Below are positions 9,010 through 17,215 of a stretch of 38,727 nucleotides of DNA, in pieces (positions within the stretch are counted from its first letter, which is position 1; every line of letters begins with the position of its first letter). Under the pieces are notes generated by a model. That model saw only the letters and a list, made by a program, of their open reading frames with translations, was not told the origin of the DNA and did no database searches. This DNA is from Paenibacillus koleovorans NBRC 103111 (GTDB lineage Bacteria; Bacillota; Bacilli; Paenibacillales; NBRC-103111). A program made the position numbers and the translations under genes. Location: positions 1 to 38,727 of the forward strand of contig NZ_BIMA01000064.1 of the NCBI RefSeq assembly GCF_004000845.1, in the 5' to 3' direction.

Positions 9010-9229
9010 CTTAATGCCTCCATCCATTTTCCCTATTCGTTGCAGCAGCTTAAGCCAGCTCAGCTCGAGTCTCGCACTTCAATGGATGCTATAATAATGC
9101 CGCTGTCTCCAGCGCCCTTAACGGAGGATCGAAGATTCCAATATCGTTAACCTGTTGACTGCTGCGATCGCATTCCCATCACTCCTCCTGTGTTCATCAT
9201 CAGACTTATCTCGTTTCCTTCAAAATGAC

Positions 9230-9260
9230 AAAAAAGAGCAGTTGCCGCGGCAATCTGCTC
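9230..9260 (-). terminator. Terminator of the RibD/DHFR-fold reductase gene
   Basis: On the minus strand GAGCAG-A-TTGCC pairs with GGCAA-CTGCTC and is followed by TTTTTT, 40 bp after the stop at 9300. Confidence 0.85.
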
Positions 9261-9299
9261 CCCCATAATGTTTGAACTAACGTATCCCCAACCGCACAA

Positions 9300-9830
9300 C
9301 TAAGCTGGTACGTAGGTCAACCTGATCACCTGATCACCAATTCGATCGCTTGCCACGAGACGAAGCGGCGGCCTCGGACCGGCGAAGAACGGCTTGCCGT
9401 GACCCAGCACGACTGGATGGAGATAGAGTCGATACTCATCTATGAGACCAAGCTCCGCTAGACTATGAGCCAACTCAGGCCCGGCAACTTCAATCTCCCC
9501 TTCATGCTGAGCCTTCAGCCCACGTATGGCCGCTGCGAGGTCGCCTTCGATGAGAGAAGCGTTCGGACCGACGGACTTTAACGTCCTCGACACCACCCAC
9601 TTCGGGTTGCGTTGCCACGCCGCTGCGTATTCCCGTTCCGACGCATCCCATTCAGTATGGTCTCCGTCCCAATACCTCATGATCTCGTACATGCGGCGTC
9701 CGTACAGGCTGCCCGCCTGGCCTCGCATGTCGTCGATGAAATGACGGAATAGCACGGGGTCGGGTTGGAATGCAGTGTGGTCGACGAACCCGTCCAGTGA
9801 CTGGTTCAATGAGAAAACGATCTTTGCCAT
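9300..9830 (-). CDS. Dihydrofolate reductase / RibD C-terminal-fold family protein
   Basis: A 176-residue protein of the RibD_C/DHFR-like family, often annotated as dihydrofolate reductase family protein. It begins with KIVFSLNQSLDGFVD, has YGRRMYEIM and a C-terminal HPVVLGHGKPFF loop, all typical of this NADPH-binding fold. The physiological substrate is unknown. The frame could open at 9896, but GGGAGGAG lies ten bases before the ATG at 9830, and that start gives the normal family length. It is monocistronic. Confidence 0.82.
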   Translation of the reverse strand: MAKIVFSLNQSLDGFVDHTAFQPDPVLFRHFIDDMRGQAGSLYGRRMYEIMRYWDGDHTEWDASEREYAAAWQRNPKWVVSRTLKSVGPNASLIEGDLAAAIRGLKAQHEGEIEVAGPELAHSLAELGLIDEYRLYLHPVVLGHGKPFFAGPRPPLRLVASDRIGDQVIRLTYVPA

Positions 9831-10056
9831 GCGACTGACTCTCCTCCCTGGTTTTCTCGGAAACGTATGCGCCGGTTTACTGAAAGATGAGTTCATCTAC
9901 ACTCTGGCCGCCGCAATGTGATTTCGAGATATAGCAATTATCCGCTTAGAGTAACGTCATTGAGAAATAAATATGAATAGAAATTAATTTTACCTCTATT
10001 ATAAATGTACAACCGGAACTTTGATTTGTCATGATCTTTTTTATCCGAGCTATTTA

Positions 10057-10179
10057 CTACCAGTTCCGACAGTCGCCGTAGAAAGATAAGAAAATCAGTC
10101 CTAAAAAGGATATAAGTCCAAACGCCGTCAGAATGACAATCACCGGAGTCCATAAAGCAATTTTAGTTATCCTCTTCAT
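10057..10179 (-). CDS. 40-residue single-pass membrane peptide
   Basis: This small ORF starts at an ATG preceded by AAGGAAGAG at good spacing and encodes a basic N terminus (MKRITK), one long hydrophobic helix (about residues 8-34) and a short polar tail ending GDCRNW. It could be a small membrane protein, or the surviving N terminus of a larger one. No homologue is recognised. It stands alone between the reductase and the XRE regulator genes. Confidence 0.45.
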   Translation of the reverse strand: MKRITKIALWTPVIVILTAFGLISFLGLIFLSFYGDCRNW

Positions 10180-10392
10180 ATGCTCTTCCTTCAGCTGACT
10201 ACGACTGCACCAACTAAAATTTATGGTCTCGTTCCCACTAACGAACGTATTTCCCGAATGTGATCACTCATGAATCCATCTCGTTGTTAACTAAGTTGAT
10301 TGTAATCATACCACATATTGGTATTATCTATCCCTGGTTCAACGAACGGCGACACGACAGCCCATGAAATGCCGGCTGCCGTTATGTGATTG

Positions 10393-10412
10393 AGCTATCG
10401 TACCCGATAGCT
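10393..10412 (-). other. Hairpin abutting the XRE regulator stop
   Basis: A perfect 8-bp inverted repeat (AGCTATCG / CGATAGCT) with a 4-nt loop touches the stop codon of the XRE gene. There is no U-tract, so it may protect the mRNA 3' end rather than terminate. Confidence 0.4.
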
Positions 10413-10909
10413 TAACGTTCCAGTGTAGTACGTCTGGTATTGTTTGAGTCCTCGGAGAAACGAAAGATTATCTTCAACTCATAATTACCCACTAATTGAT
10501 TAACAACTTTTAAAATTAAGGATGAGTATCTCTGATATAACCAGTTAGTTGCAAACTGGTTGTGTCCTGAAATTATTAGTGAGTTATCTAAATGAACTGC
10601 TCTTGATTTTAAAAACCACTGATCAAAGCTTGGTTGAGATATTTGATTCGTTATTATTTCCAGGACTGAATCCCAAATGTTCGGTGCGATATTACCAATC
10701 TCCTGCTGGGCTAATAATTGATCGACTTTTATATTAAAAATCTTAGCTAACAGCACTAGTATATCTATACCTGGCAAGCACTCTCCTCTTTCCCACTTGG
10801 AAACAGCCTGATGACTAACATTTAACATCTCACCAAGTTGTATTTGAGTTAATTTTAAACCTTTCCGTTCGGCTGCTATTATCTCTCCTACAAATTTGAT
10901 ATTTATCAT
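10412..10909 (-). CDS. XRE-family regulator fused to a DnaA N-terminal-like domain
   Basis: A 165-residue protein. Residues 7-65 form a Cro/CI-type helix-turn-helix (TQIQLGEMLNVSHQAVSKWERG). Residues 76-150 look like DnaA domain I: IWDSVLEIITNQISQPSFDQWF, then LIISGHNQFATNWLYQRY. DnaA domain I mediates DnaA oligomerisation and helicase/partner contacts, so this protein may bind DNA and touch the initiation machinery or use the domain only to dimerise. The frame opens at 11032, but GGGAGGG lies nine bases before the ATG at 10909 and the extra residues look unnatural. The signal-peptide ORF lies just upstream. Confidence 0.75.
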   Translation of the reverse strand: MINIKFVGEIIAAERKGLKLTQIQLGEMLNVSHQAVSKWERGECLPGIDILVLLAKIFNIKVDQLLAQQEIGNIAPNIWDSVLEIITNQISQPSFDQWFLKSRAVHLDNSLIISGHNQFATNWLYQRYSSLILKVVNQLVGNYELKIIFRFSEDSNNTRRTTLER

Positions 10910-10961
10910 TTCACCATCCCTCCCCACACTTAAAGTTAGCATAGGAATACAATAATGTGTA

Positions 10962-11051
10962 TCAAGCACTAGCATGCGACGACAGCGGAGCTGCAGCCAG
11001 AGCGATCGACGATGCGCAGAGCAAAGACACAATCCGCTTCCACTTAAACAT
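10962..11051 (-). pseudogene. Signal-peptide-only ORF, probably a truncated secreted-protein gene
   Basis: A 29-codon ORF starts at ATG with AAGGGG about ten bases upstream. It encodes a textbook Sec signal peptide: a basic n-region (MFKWKR), a hydrophobic core and a cleavage motif ending SSHASA, after which a TGA stops translation at once. It is either the remnant of a secreted-protein gene deleted up to the XRE gene, or a peptide released by signal peptidase. It lies 52 bp before the XRE start, in the same direction. Confidence 0.55.
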
Positions 11052-11376
11052 AGAGGGTCATCCCCTTACATGGGTTAGAATCAGTATGCTTCTCTCTGCT
11101 ATACTGCCGATTAATTTATTAAGAAAGCGGTTGCACTGTAAATAGCTGCTTTTGGTTTGGTATATTTATTTTGTCGTCTATGCGATCGAAGAGAACGACC
11201 CGCAGGTTTTTCACGTTCAACAAAATCGGGCTACTGGAGTAAAATGATCGATAGGCACAACCGCTCAACCCCTGCATACTAACGTTATGGCTGAACCATT
11301 AATTCGATCGGAAGGAGCGAGCTGGGAGAACGATCCTGATGGAGCCAACTGGACCAACTAAACAGGAGGGTTGACT
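11052..11376. other. Intergenic region upstream of the solute-binding lipoprotein gene
   Basis: This should contain the rightward promoter of the lipoprotein gene at 11377. I find no convincing -35/-10 pair, repeat or ORF in it. Confidence 0.3.
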
Positions 11377-12981
11377 TTGAAAAAAATAACTGCATTATCC
11401 TTGGTCATAGCGGCTTCGATGGGAGTATCAACCGCATGTTCGGACAAAGAGAAGACAACGGGTCAGGGAGCGACAGCAACGGTGACTCCGAGTACAAGCA
11501 CAAGCACTCCGAGCACCAGCTTGGCCAAAATACCGCTCAAGCTGTTCATCTCCGCCAACAATGCGAGCGCCAGCTTGCCCCAGAATCCCGCGGACGATTT
11601 CGTTAAGAAGGCGATTGAAGAGAAATTCAACGTGACTCTAGACGTGAACTACATGTTGCCGGGGACGGATTACACCAATAAAATCAATGCGATGATCGCC
11701 GGAAACGACGCACCGGATTTTTGGCGGGACAGCAACGGCGACGGAGGCAATAAATACGCCCTTACCGGGATTTTAGCGGACATGACTCCTTACGTTAGTC
11801 CTAGCACGATGCCGAATTATTTCAAATATTGGATTACCCAAGAAGAGCTTAAGCTGTATCAGATTCAGAACCAATTTATACGGATCCCGCTTGCGTATGA
11901 TAAGAACGTGTATCGGTCCTACTACATTCGAAAAGACTGGTTAGATAAATTAGGCCTGAAGGTGCCTTCAAGCTATGATGAATATTTCAAAGTGCTGAAG
12001 GCCTTTACGGAAAATGATCCGGACGGGAACGGCAAAAAGGATACTTATGGATTTACTACGGCCGGCGGGGGAACCTCGCTTTCGCTGGACTGGCCGGAGT
12101 GGATCAAGAACGGCTTGACTTATCCCTCCTTTGCGGAAAACAACAAATACATCGATATGCAAACCGATGCCCGCGTACAACAGGTTGTCGACGATATCGT
12201 AAAGGTTATCGGCGAGGGGGTCATCGATCCGGACTGGTTCCTGAACAAGGCGGCGAATGTGCTGGACAAGGCTGTCCCAGGCAGGGTGGGAGTCGTGATT
12301 GGCAATACCAAGGATTTCGCTTATGATTCCATGTCGCAAAGCCTGCAGAGCAAAAGCAAGGCAATCAATCCGAACGCGAATTGGGTCGCCTTCAATCCAT
12401 TGGGCAACGTGGCTCTACGCACAGCGCCTTCAGCCGGCTCCCCGATCTTGTTCTCCAAGAGCGCAGCGGAGAAGAACCCTGAGAAGCTGAAACGTGCCGT
12501 CATGGTCCTGGATTGGTTAGCTGGCGAGGAAGGCTACCTGCTTACCCATTACGGTGTCGAAGGCAAACATTACACGCGCAAAGGAAATGTGATCACGCTT
12601 AATATCGAAGCCCGGGACACGGACATAACGAAGAAAGGGGACTTCCTGGAAATATGGAACTTCTTCGCCCCCTATACTCCTGAAGTTTTCGGTCTGCAGG
12701 TGATCGATCCCCGAGAATCGGATCGCGATAGAGAGCTTTATAAATTTATTACTTCCATTCCGGTACGGCCAAATGTAGGCGCAGGCCTGGCTCCGCCGGA
12801 AGGCGTGGATCTCGGTGCGTTCCGCGCAAGGCAGAACGAGCTGCATGTCAAAATGGTATTAGAGGAGAAATCGGGGAAAAACTGGCCTATCTATAGGGAG
12901 GAAGTCCTCAATAAATACAAGGGCAAGCTGATCTTCGACGCTTATGAAACCCAGATGAGAGCCGCCGGACTCATAAAGTAG
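11377..12981 (+). CDS. Extracellular solute-binding lipoprotein (LplA-like), orphan
   Basis: A 534-residue lipoprotein of the LplA-like sugar-binding family. A signal peptide ends in a lipobox (GVSTAC, lipidated Cys at about residue 21), followed by a Ser/Thr/Pro linker and the binding fold, with a Ca-loop-like DPDGNGKKDTYG. It should capture an oligosaccharide outside the membrane for an ABC importer. The frame opens at TTG 11371, but AGGAGG abuts that codon; the TTG at 11377 is correctly spaced. It converges on the membrane AraC regulator gene, its likely controller. No permease gene is near. It aligns along its length with the 534-residue lipoprotein at 35367-36971. Confidence 0.85.
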   Translation: MKKITALSLVIAASMGVSTACSDKEKTTGQGATATVTPSTSTSTPSTSLAKIPLKLFISANNASASLPQNPADDFVKKAIEEKFNVTLDVNYMLPGTDYTNKINAMIAGNDAPDFWRDSNGDGGNKYALTGILADMTPYVSPSTMPNYFKYWITQEELKLYQIQNQFIRIPLAYDKNVYRSYYIRKDWLDKLGLKVPSSYDEYFKVLKAFTENDPDGNGKKDTYGFTTAGGGTSLSLDWPEWIKNGLTYPSFAENNKYIDMQTDARVQQVVDDIVKVIGEGVIDPDWFLNKAANVLDKAVPGRVGVVIGNTKDFAYDSMSQSLQSKSKAINPNANWVAFNPLGNVALRTAPSAGSPILFSKSAAEKNPEKLKRAVMVLDWLAGEEGYLLTHYGVEGKHYTRKGNVITLNIEARDTDITKKGDFLEIWNFFAPYTPEVFGLQVIDPRESDRDRELYKFITSIPVRPNVGAGLAPPEGVDLGAFRARQNELHVKMVLEEKSGKNWPIYREEVLNKYKGKLIFDAYETQMRAAGLIK

Positions 12982-12988
12982 GATCAAA

Positions 12989-13024
12989 CGAATAAAATCT
13001 CCCGTTATAGGGAGATTTTATTCG
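12989..13024. terminator. Bidirectional terminator shared by convergent genes
   Basis: A perfect 15-bp inverted repeat around the loop GTTATA is flanked by A and T runs and works in both directions. It serves the rightward lipoprotein gene and the leftward AraC gene. The AraC stop codon (13005-13007) lies in the loop, so that gene's last codons form part of the stem. Confidence 0.85.
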
Positions 13025-15224
13025 TTTTCTGATAATAACCGGGCGTAACGCCAATCTCCTTCTTGAATACGCGGATAAAGGTTAAGGGATTGATATAGCC
13101 GACTTGCAGCCCTATATGTTGGATGGAAGAATTCGTGGTTTCTAACAAGAGCTTAGCCCGAAGCACGCGAACCTTGGTCACATAATCCACGAAATTCTGA
13201 CCGGATTCTTCTTTGAAAGTTCGACTCAAATAACTGGTGCTTAGCTGGAAGGCATCGCTCGCTTTGGACAATGACAAGTCGGGATCCTCGTATTCGCGTT
13301 CGATAAAAGCCTTTACCTTCTCAATCAGATGGTACCTCGTGTCCATCTGGCGGATGGCCTCCATCTGCTTTGCATATTCCGTCAGCAGTCCATGGAATAT
13401 GTAATACAGCTCCTCGAAGGTATCTTCCCTACGCAACGCTTCCTGCAGACTCGGAAGCATTCTCTTATTCCACAATTCCAGCAAAGGGTCGTTCAACTGG
13501 GAAATCTCTTTTTGCAGATGGTAGATTAAATAATGGAACATATTGTACAAGTCTTCTCTTGAGAACAACTGCCCGTTAAGTTCCTTGTAAAACGCTTCAT
13601 ACTCCAGTCTCCATTTCACGTCCCCCAGCCGATAGAACTGAGCGATGGAGCGGATCCTATTCAACTGCCGGAACATCTCGTTTTGAGGCTGAACGCAAAC
13701 CTCGCCGTATGAAATAATGCTGTTGTTGCCGAGCGATGCTTTAAATTCCAGCGCATGACAAGCCTTCTGGAAGGAATGCGCTATCTCCTCGGCCGACATG
13801 ACATGAACGCCGACGCCAATGCTGATTGTAAGCTTTAATGTCTCGCGCGCTTGTACTTGCAGCCTCTCCGCGATTCCAAGCGTTTCTTGCACATCCTTGG
13901 CAAGCAAGATACCTAAGCGATGTGGATCGATCCAATCGATCCATGCCGGAGTCGAACGGTTATGGAGCAGGGCATCTAGGCTGTCTTTGAGCACAAGCTT
14001 CAACCAATCCTTCTCCTGCTGGCCGTAATCGTTCGCGAGATGCGCCTGTTCGTCGAACTCAATCACGGATACTATGAAGCCGTTCCTACCAGGGGAAGAT
14101 TGGAACCTTTCCAGCTCGGCCTCCACTTCCTTGTGCGCAGGAGATAGATTGCCGTACAACAAATTCTGGAACATAAACCTGCTGCGGTATACCTTGTTCT
14201 CCTTGTTTTCCCCCTGCAGGCTGCCCAAGGTCTTCTTGATGCGGATAAAATCGTCCGTGATCGGTGCATCGAGCCCAGAGCCGAAATCCATAAGCTGATC
14301 ATGGTCAATCTGACGCAAGATCGTCTGTACCGGTTTATAATTTTTGCGGGATACATAGATGATCCATGCAATGCCAAGCACGATCACCAAGACGGCCAAG
14401 GAAATCCATACATAGAACAAGCTCGACACCAAGCCGAACAGTTTATTGGAATAAATACTCGTTTCGATGACCCAGCCCGTATAGTCCGATTTCAAGCTGC
14501 TGATAGAATCCAATGCTATACTCTTATTACGAACCGCCGGGTCATGGGCTGAATCGGCAGGAGTAAACAATAAACGTCCGTCCCTATCGAGGAACTTTAC
14601 CCGATCCGTGTTCAAATCGCCCATCTGCTCTAATGTACTCCGCAGAGCTGCCGTTGGGATATTGATGACAATTAATCCTTTTGAACCGTCGTAGATAGCG
14701 CGGACCAAGGTCACAACATTTCGCTTCGCGCATGAATCCGGACATTCTGCGAAAATACGGGGACCTTCCCATTCGTAGGGCTCTAGATTCCTAACCTGCT
14801 GCATGATGAATGCAGCATCCGTGAATTCCTGCAGCTTGAACAGGGCAGTCGGCGTCACAATAATCTGGTCTCTGGGTCTGTATAAATAAGCGGATTCTAT
14901 AAAGGTTTGATTGGATACGAATTGACTTAAAGCAAGAGAGGCTTTATAACGGTTGAATTCGTCCGGCTCCTTGCTCCAGTCGAAATACTCGATAATCGCG
15001 TTATTTTGCGTTGCTTCCTTAATCAGAGTCGATTCAACGTTTCTCAGGATGCTGTCCAATTGCTGCATCATATTCACGGCTAATACTTCATTGGATTGCA
15101 GGGCCGCTTTTTTGGATATCTCGCTAATAATCAAAAAAGTGATGGAGAGCAGACTGATGGAGATGACAAGAAATACAGGCAAATAGGAGATCAACAACCG
15201 TTGGAACCACGTTCTAACTTTCAT
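13005..15224 (-). CDS. Membrane-bound AraC-family transcriptional regulator
   Basis: A 739-residue one-component sensor. A first transmembrane helix (about residues 10-33) leads into a large extracellular sensor region, a second helix follows at about 275-300 (LFYVWISLAVLVIVLGIAWIIY begins it), and the cytosolic part ends in two AraC helix-turn-helix motifs over the last 100 residues (LSLSKASDAFQLSTSYLSRTF; HIGLQVGYINPLTFIRVFKK). Such proteins sense an external sugar or its binding protein and switch on nearby transport genes. The ATG at 15224 has GGAGGAAAT just upstream. The lipoprotein gene convergent with it and the amidohydrolase upstream are candidate targets. Confidence 0.85.
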   Translation of the reverse strand: MKVRTWFQRLLISYLPVFLVISISLLSITFLIISEISKKAALQSNEVLAVNMMQQLDSILRNVESTLIKEATQNNAIIEYFDWSKEPDEFNRYKASLALSQFVSNQTFIESAYLYRPRDQIIVTPTALFKLQEFTDAAFIMQQVRNLEPYEWEGPRIFAECPDSCAKRNVVTLVRAIYDGSKGLIVINIPTAALRSTLEQMGDLNTDRVKFLDRDGRLLFTPADSAHDPAVRNKSIALDSISSLKSDYTGWVIETSIYSNKLFGLVSSLFYVWISLAVLVIVLGIAWIIYVSRKNYKPVQTILRQIDHDQLMDFGSGLDAPITDDFIRIKKTLGSLQGENKENKVYRSRFMFQNLLYGNLSPAHKEVEAELERFQSSPGRNGFIVSVIEFDEQAHLANDYGQQEKDWLKLVLKDSLDALLHNRSTPAWIDWIDPHRLGILLAKDVQETLGIAERLQVQARETLKLTISIGVGVHVMSAEEIAHSFQKACHALEFKASLGNNSIISYGEVCVQPQNEMFRQLNRIRSIAQFYRLGDVKWRLEYEAFYKELNGQLFSREDLYNMFHYLIYHLQKEISQLNDPLLELWNKRMLPSLQEALRREDTFEELYYIFHGLLTEYAKQMEAIRQMDTRYHLIEKVKAFIEREYEDPDLSLSKASDAFQLSTSYLSRTFKEESGQNFVDYVTKVRVLRAKLLLETTNSSIQHIGLQVGYINPLTFIRVFKKEIGVTPGYYQKTNKISL

Positions 15225-15342
15225 ATTTCCTCCTTGTCCAGAGTAAGCGTTTGCAAGTATCATACACCAACAATGCCTCTTCGTTCACCAAACATAAACC
15301 GATTATTTTTTACCCGTATACCAATTTTGTTCTCTGAACGCG

Positions 15343-15374
15343 CGAGGGGTCTGATCTATTGATCAAACCCCTCG
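15343..15374. other. Intercistronic hairpin between amidohydrolase and AraC genes
   Basis: CGAGGGGT and TGATC pair with GATCA and ACCCCTCG around a 4-nt loop, with one C-A mismatch. There is no T-run on either strand, so it is a weak terminator at best or an mRNA-stabilising hairpin. Confidence 0.5.
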
Positions 15375-15386
15375 ACAGCTCGTGAT

Positions 15387-16979
15387 TTATATCAAACATC
15401 TATTTAATATCCGCTCGTAGTTCCCGCCGAATATAAGCCGCTTATCCTGTAAGGATAAGTCCGCATAGGCAAGCCAGCCTACCTGCGGACGAGGATCGCG
15501 CATGGGGGAATCCGTACCGAATAATATCCGATGCGACCCGACTTCCCGCACCAAGTACTCAATGACTCCCATTGGAACTGATGTATAGGTAAGCTGCAAA
15601 GTGACGTTATCGTATTTCTTCGCGATGCCTGCATATTGCTCTGCAATCTCGAAGCTTCGTCCGGCATGATCCATAAACAGATTGACGTTCGGATACCGAT
15701 TGGCTAGTTCGTCGATTTGATCCAGATAGGCTTGGTCCGGAACTAGTCCCGGATCGACTAACGCGAATAACTGAAGCTCATTGCCAAGCTTCCACCATGG
15801 ATCATATACGGCATCCGTATAGTTAATATGAGAGCTGTAATAGTAAGGCTTCATGCCCTTGAACCGTTTCTCCACATGCCAATAGTGGGCTTCAGCTCCA
15901 ACATCAGCCGTATAATTAGGATCTATGCGAACATAACCTTCCACCATATCCGAGTACCGTTGCATCGAGCGCTCGGCGATTTGATTCCCCGCCTCGGCGT
16001 CGCCACCATTAATGCCCACCCAAGGAGCAATCGTCATTTTTGCAATGCCGATAGAACGGTACGTTTGAACCATGGAATCCAAGTCAGCTCGCAGCATAGG
16101 CATTCCGCTGCCCGTGGCGCCGCCGTCTTCGATTAGGTGGGTGTGGGAATCCAACACTGGAACAATCGTAATGGGCACCCCTCTTGAAGCTTGCTGGATC
16201 ACTTCATCTTGTGCAGGTGCATCCGCATGCGGAGGGACGACTCCCAGCAGCCTGGCCAAATTCCCTCCAGCTATGAGCTGCTTCGCTTCATAGGGAATGT
16301 CGGCATAGTCAATAAAGGCACGCGCGGCTCCGGCGCTTTTGTAAGGCATGCCTGTGCCGAATAACAATGGTGTCGCACCATAACGTTCATAAGCGAGCTC
16401 GATAAAGGCATTAGCCTGCAAGGTAGAAAGCTCGATATGTAAATTCTCATACTTATCCAACAGCGGGAGCAATCGTCGTTCTTGGCTCCAAGCTTGTCCC
16501 GTCAGTAAGACGGTCAAATCAGGCTGTTGCTTCAGCAAATCACCCAATTCATTCAAAGCGATCTCGGAGCCGTCGATAAGAAGGGGGATTGCGGCAATCG
16601 ATAGAGCTGCAAGCAACGGACCTACTGTGTCCTCATTGCAATCAAATTTATGAGTGCGCGGGAACATCCTCGCTGCGCGGATCCCGCTTTCACGTAAGTG
16701 TTCCACAGTTTGATCCGGATCGGGGAAATCCCCCGAATGGTCAGGAAGGACGACGTGGCAGCCAAATAATCGCGGACTTTTGGCTAATTCCTGCAGAAGG
16801 AGCCGATTTCCATAACTTGGCGAATGGGATTTCGCCATCCCATGATGGACAAGGGCACCCGCAATTCCGCATCGATTCATTTCCTCCAGAACATGCTCCG
16901 TGCTCCATAGTTGTTGGGGATGTTTGTATCCGAATTTGCCTACCTGTGCATGACAATCAAAATATTGCAGTTCTTTCAT
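15387..16979 (-). CDS. Double-domain amidohydrolase-family protein
   Basis: A 530-residue protein made of two Amidohydro_2 barrels in tandem. The C-terminal half (from about residue 272) keeps the metal-dependent features DSHTHL (277-282), LFMDHAGR and ILFGTDSPM. The N-terminal half has parallel elements but with key changes: DCHAQV in place of DxHxH and LFGTGMPY in place of FGTDSP, so it is probably inactive. The family hydrolyses or decarboxylates small cyclic or lactone compounds; the substrate is unknown. GGAGG lies eight bases before the ATG. The gene is upstream of and co-oriented with the AraC regulator gene. Confidence 0.8.
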   Translation of the reverse strand: MKELQYFDCHAQVGKFGYKHPQQLWSTEHVLEEMNRCGIAGALVHHGMAKSHSPSYGNRLLLQELAKSPRLFGCHVVLPDHSGDFPDPDQTVEHLRESGIRAARMFPRTHKFDCNEDTVGPLLAALSIAAIPLLIDGSEIALNELGDLLKQQPDLTVLLTGQAWSQERRLLPLLDKYENLHIELSTLQANAFIELAYERYGATPLLFGTGMPYKSAGAARAFIDYADIPYEAKQLIAGGNLARLLGVVPPHADAPAQDEVIQQASRGVPITIVPVLDSHTHLIEDGGATGSGMPMLRADLDSMVQTYRSIGIAKMTIAPWVGINGGDAEAGNQIAERSMQRYSDMVEGYVRIDPNYTADVGAEAHYWHVEKRFKGMKPYYYSSHINYTDAVYDPWWKLGNELQLFALVDPGLVPDQAYLDQIDELANRYPNVNLFMDHAGRSFEIAEQYAGIAKKYDNVTLQLTYTSVPMGVIEYLVREVGSHRILFGTDSPMRDPRPQVGWLAYADLSLQDKRLIFGGNYERILNRCLI

Positions 16980-17114
16980 TTTGCGACCTCCTAAATTAGT
17001 CCGGTTTCACCTAAGTATAAAAAATCAGGCAAAAAAGAAAATAGACCATTTTATATGAATAGCCTATTTTTTACCGACTACTTTGATTTCGTACACCTAA
17101 GGATCACCTGATAA

Positions 17115-17134
17115 ATTTCATGTTCTCATGAAAT
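17115..17134. promoter_or_regulatory. Inverted repeat upstream of the leader ORF
   Basis: ATTTCATG and CATGAAAT form a perfect 8-bp inverted repeat with a 4-nt centre, ending two bases before the ribosome site of the leader ORF. It could be an operator or an mRNA hairpin that controls translation. Confidence 0.45.
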
Positions 17135-17149
17135 CCAGGAGGAAAATCC

Positions 17150-17215
17150 TTGTCGGAAATGGAATGTTCTCCATGTCACTTTAAAGTGATGGATTTAGGA
17201 GGGATTGAGGCATGA
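17150..17215 (+). CDS. 21-residue leader ORF coupled to the dehydrogenase gene
   Basis: A TTG start with a perfect AGGAGG seven bases upstream (17137-17142) opens a 21-codon ORF. Its stop overlaps the dehydrogenase ATG as ATGA. The peptide has two cysteines and a histidine close together (MECSPCHF). It may be a leader that couples translation or responds to starvation or redox state; it may also be the fossil end of a lost gene. The palindrome at 17176 lies inside it. Confidence 0.45.
   Translation: MSEMECSPCHFKVMDLGGIEA
17176..17189. promoter_or_regulatory. 14-bp perfect palindrome, candidate operator
   Basis: TCACTTTAAAGTGA is a perfect 14-bp palindrome, extended by CCA and TGG on its flanks. 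It lies 22 bp before the dehydrogenase start, within the leader ORF. A repressor dimer or an mRNA hairpin are both possible. Confidence 0.45.

Noticed and set aside
9087-9095. Extended -10 promoter (TGCTATAAT) on the plus strand
   Set aside because: No rightward ORF or RNA follows and no -35 supports it; I could not assign it a function.
9938-10153. A 71-codon minus-strand frame
   Set aside because: It overlaps the better supported 40-residue membrane peptide in another frame and lacks a ribosome site.
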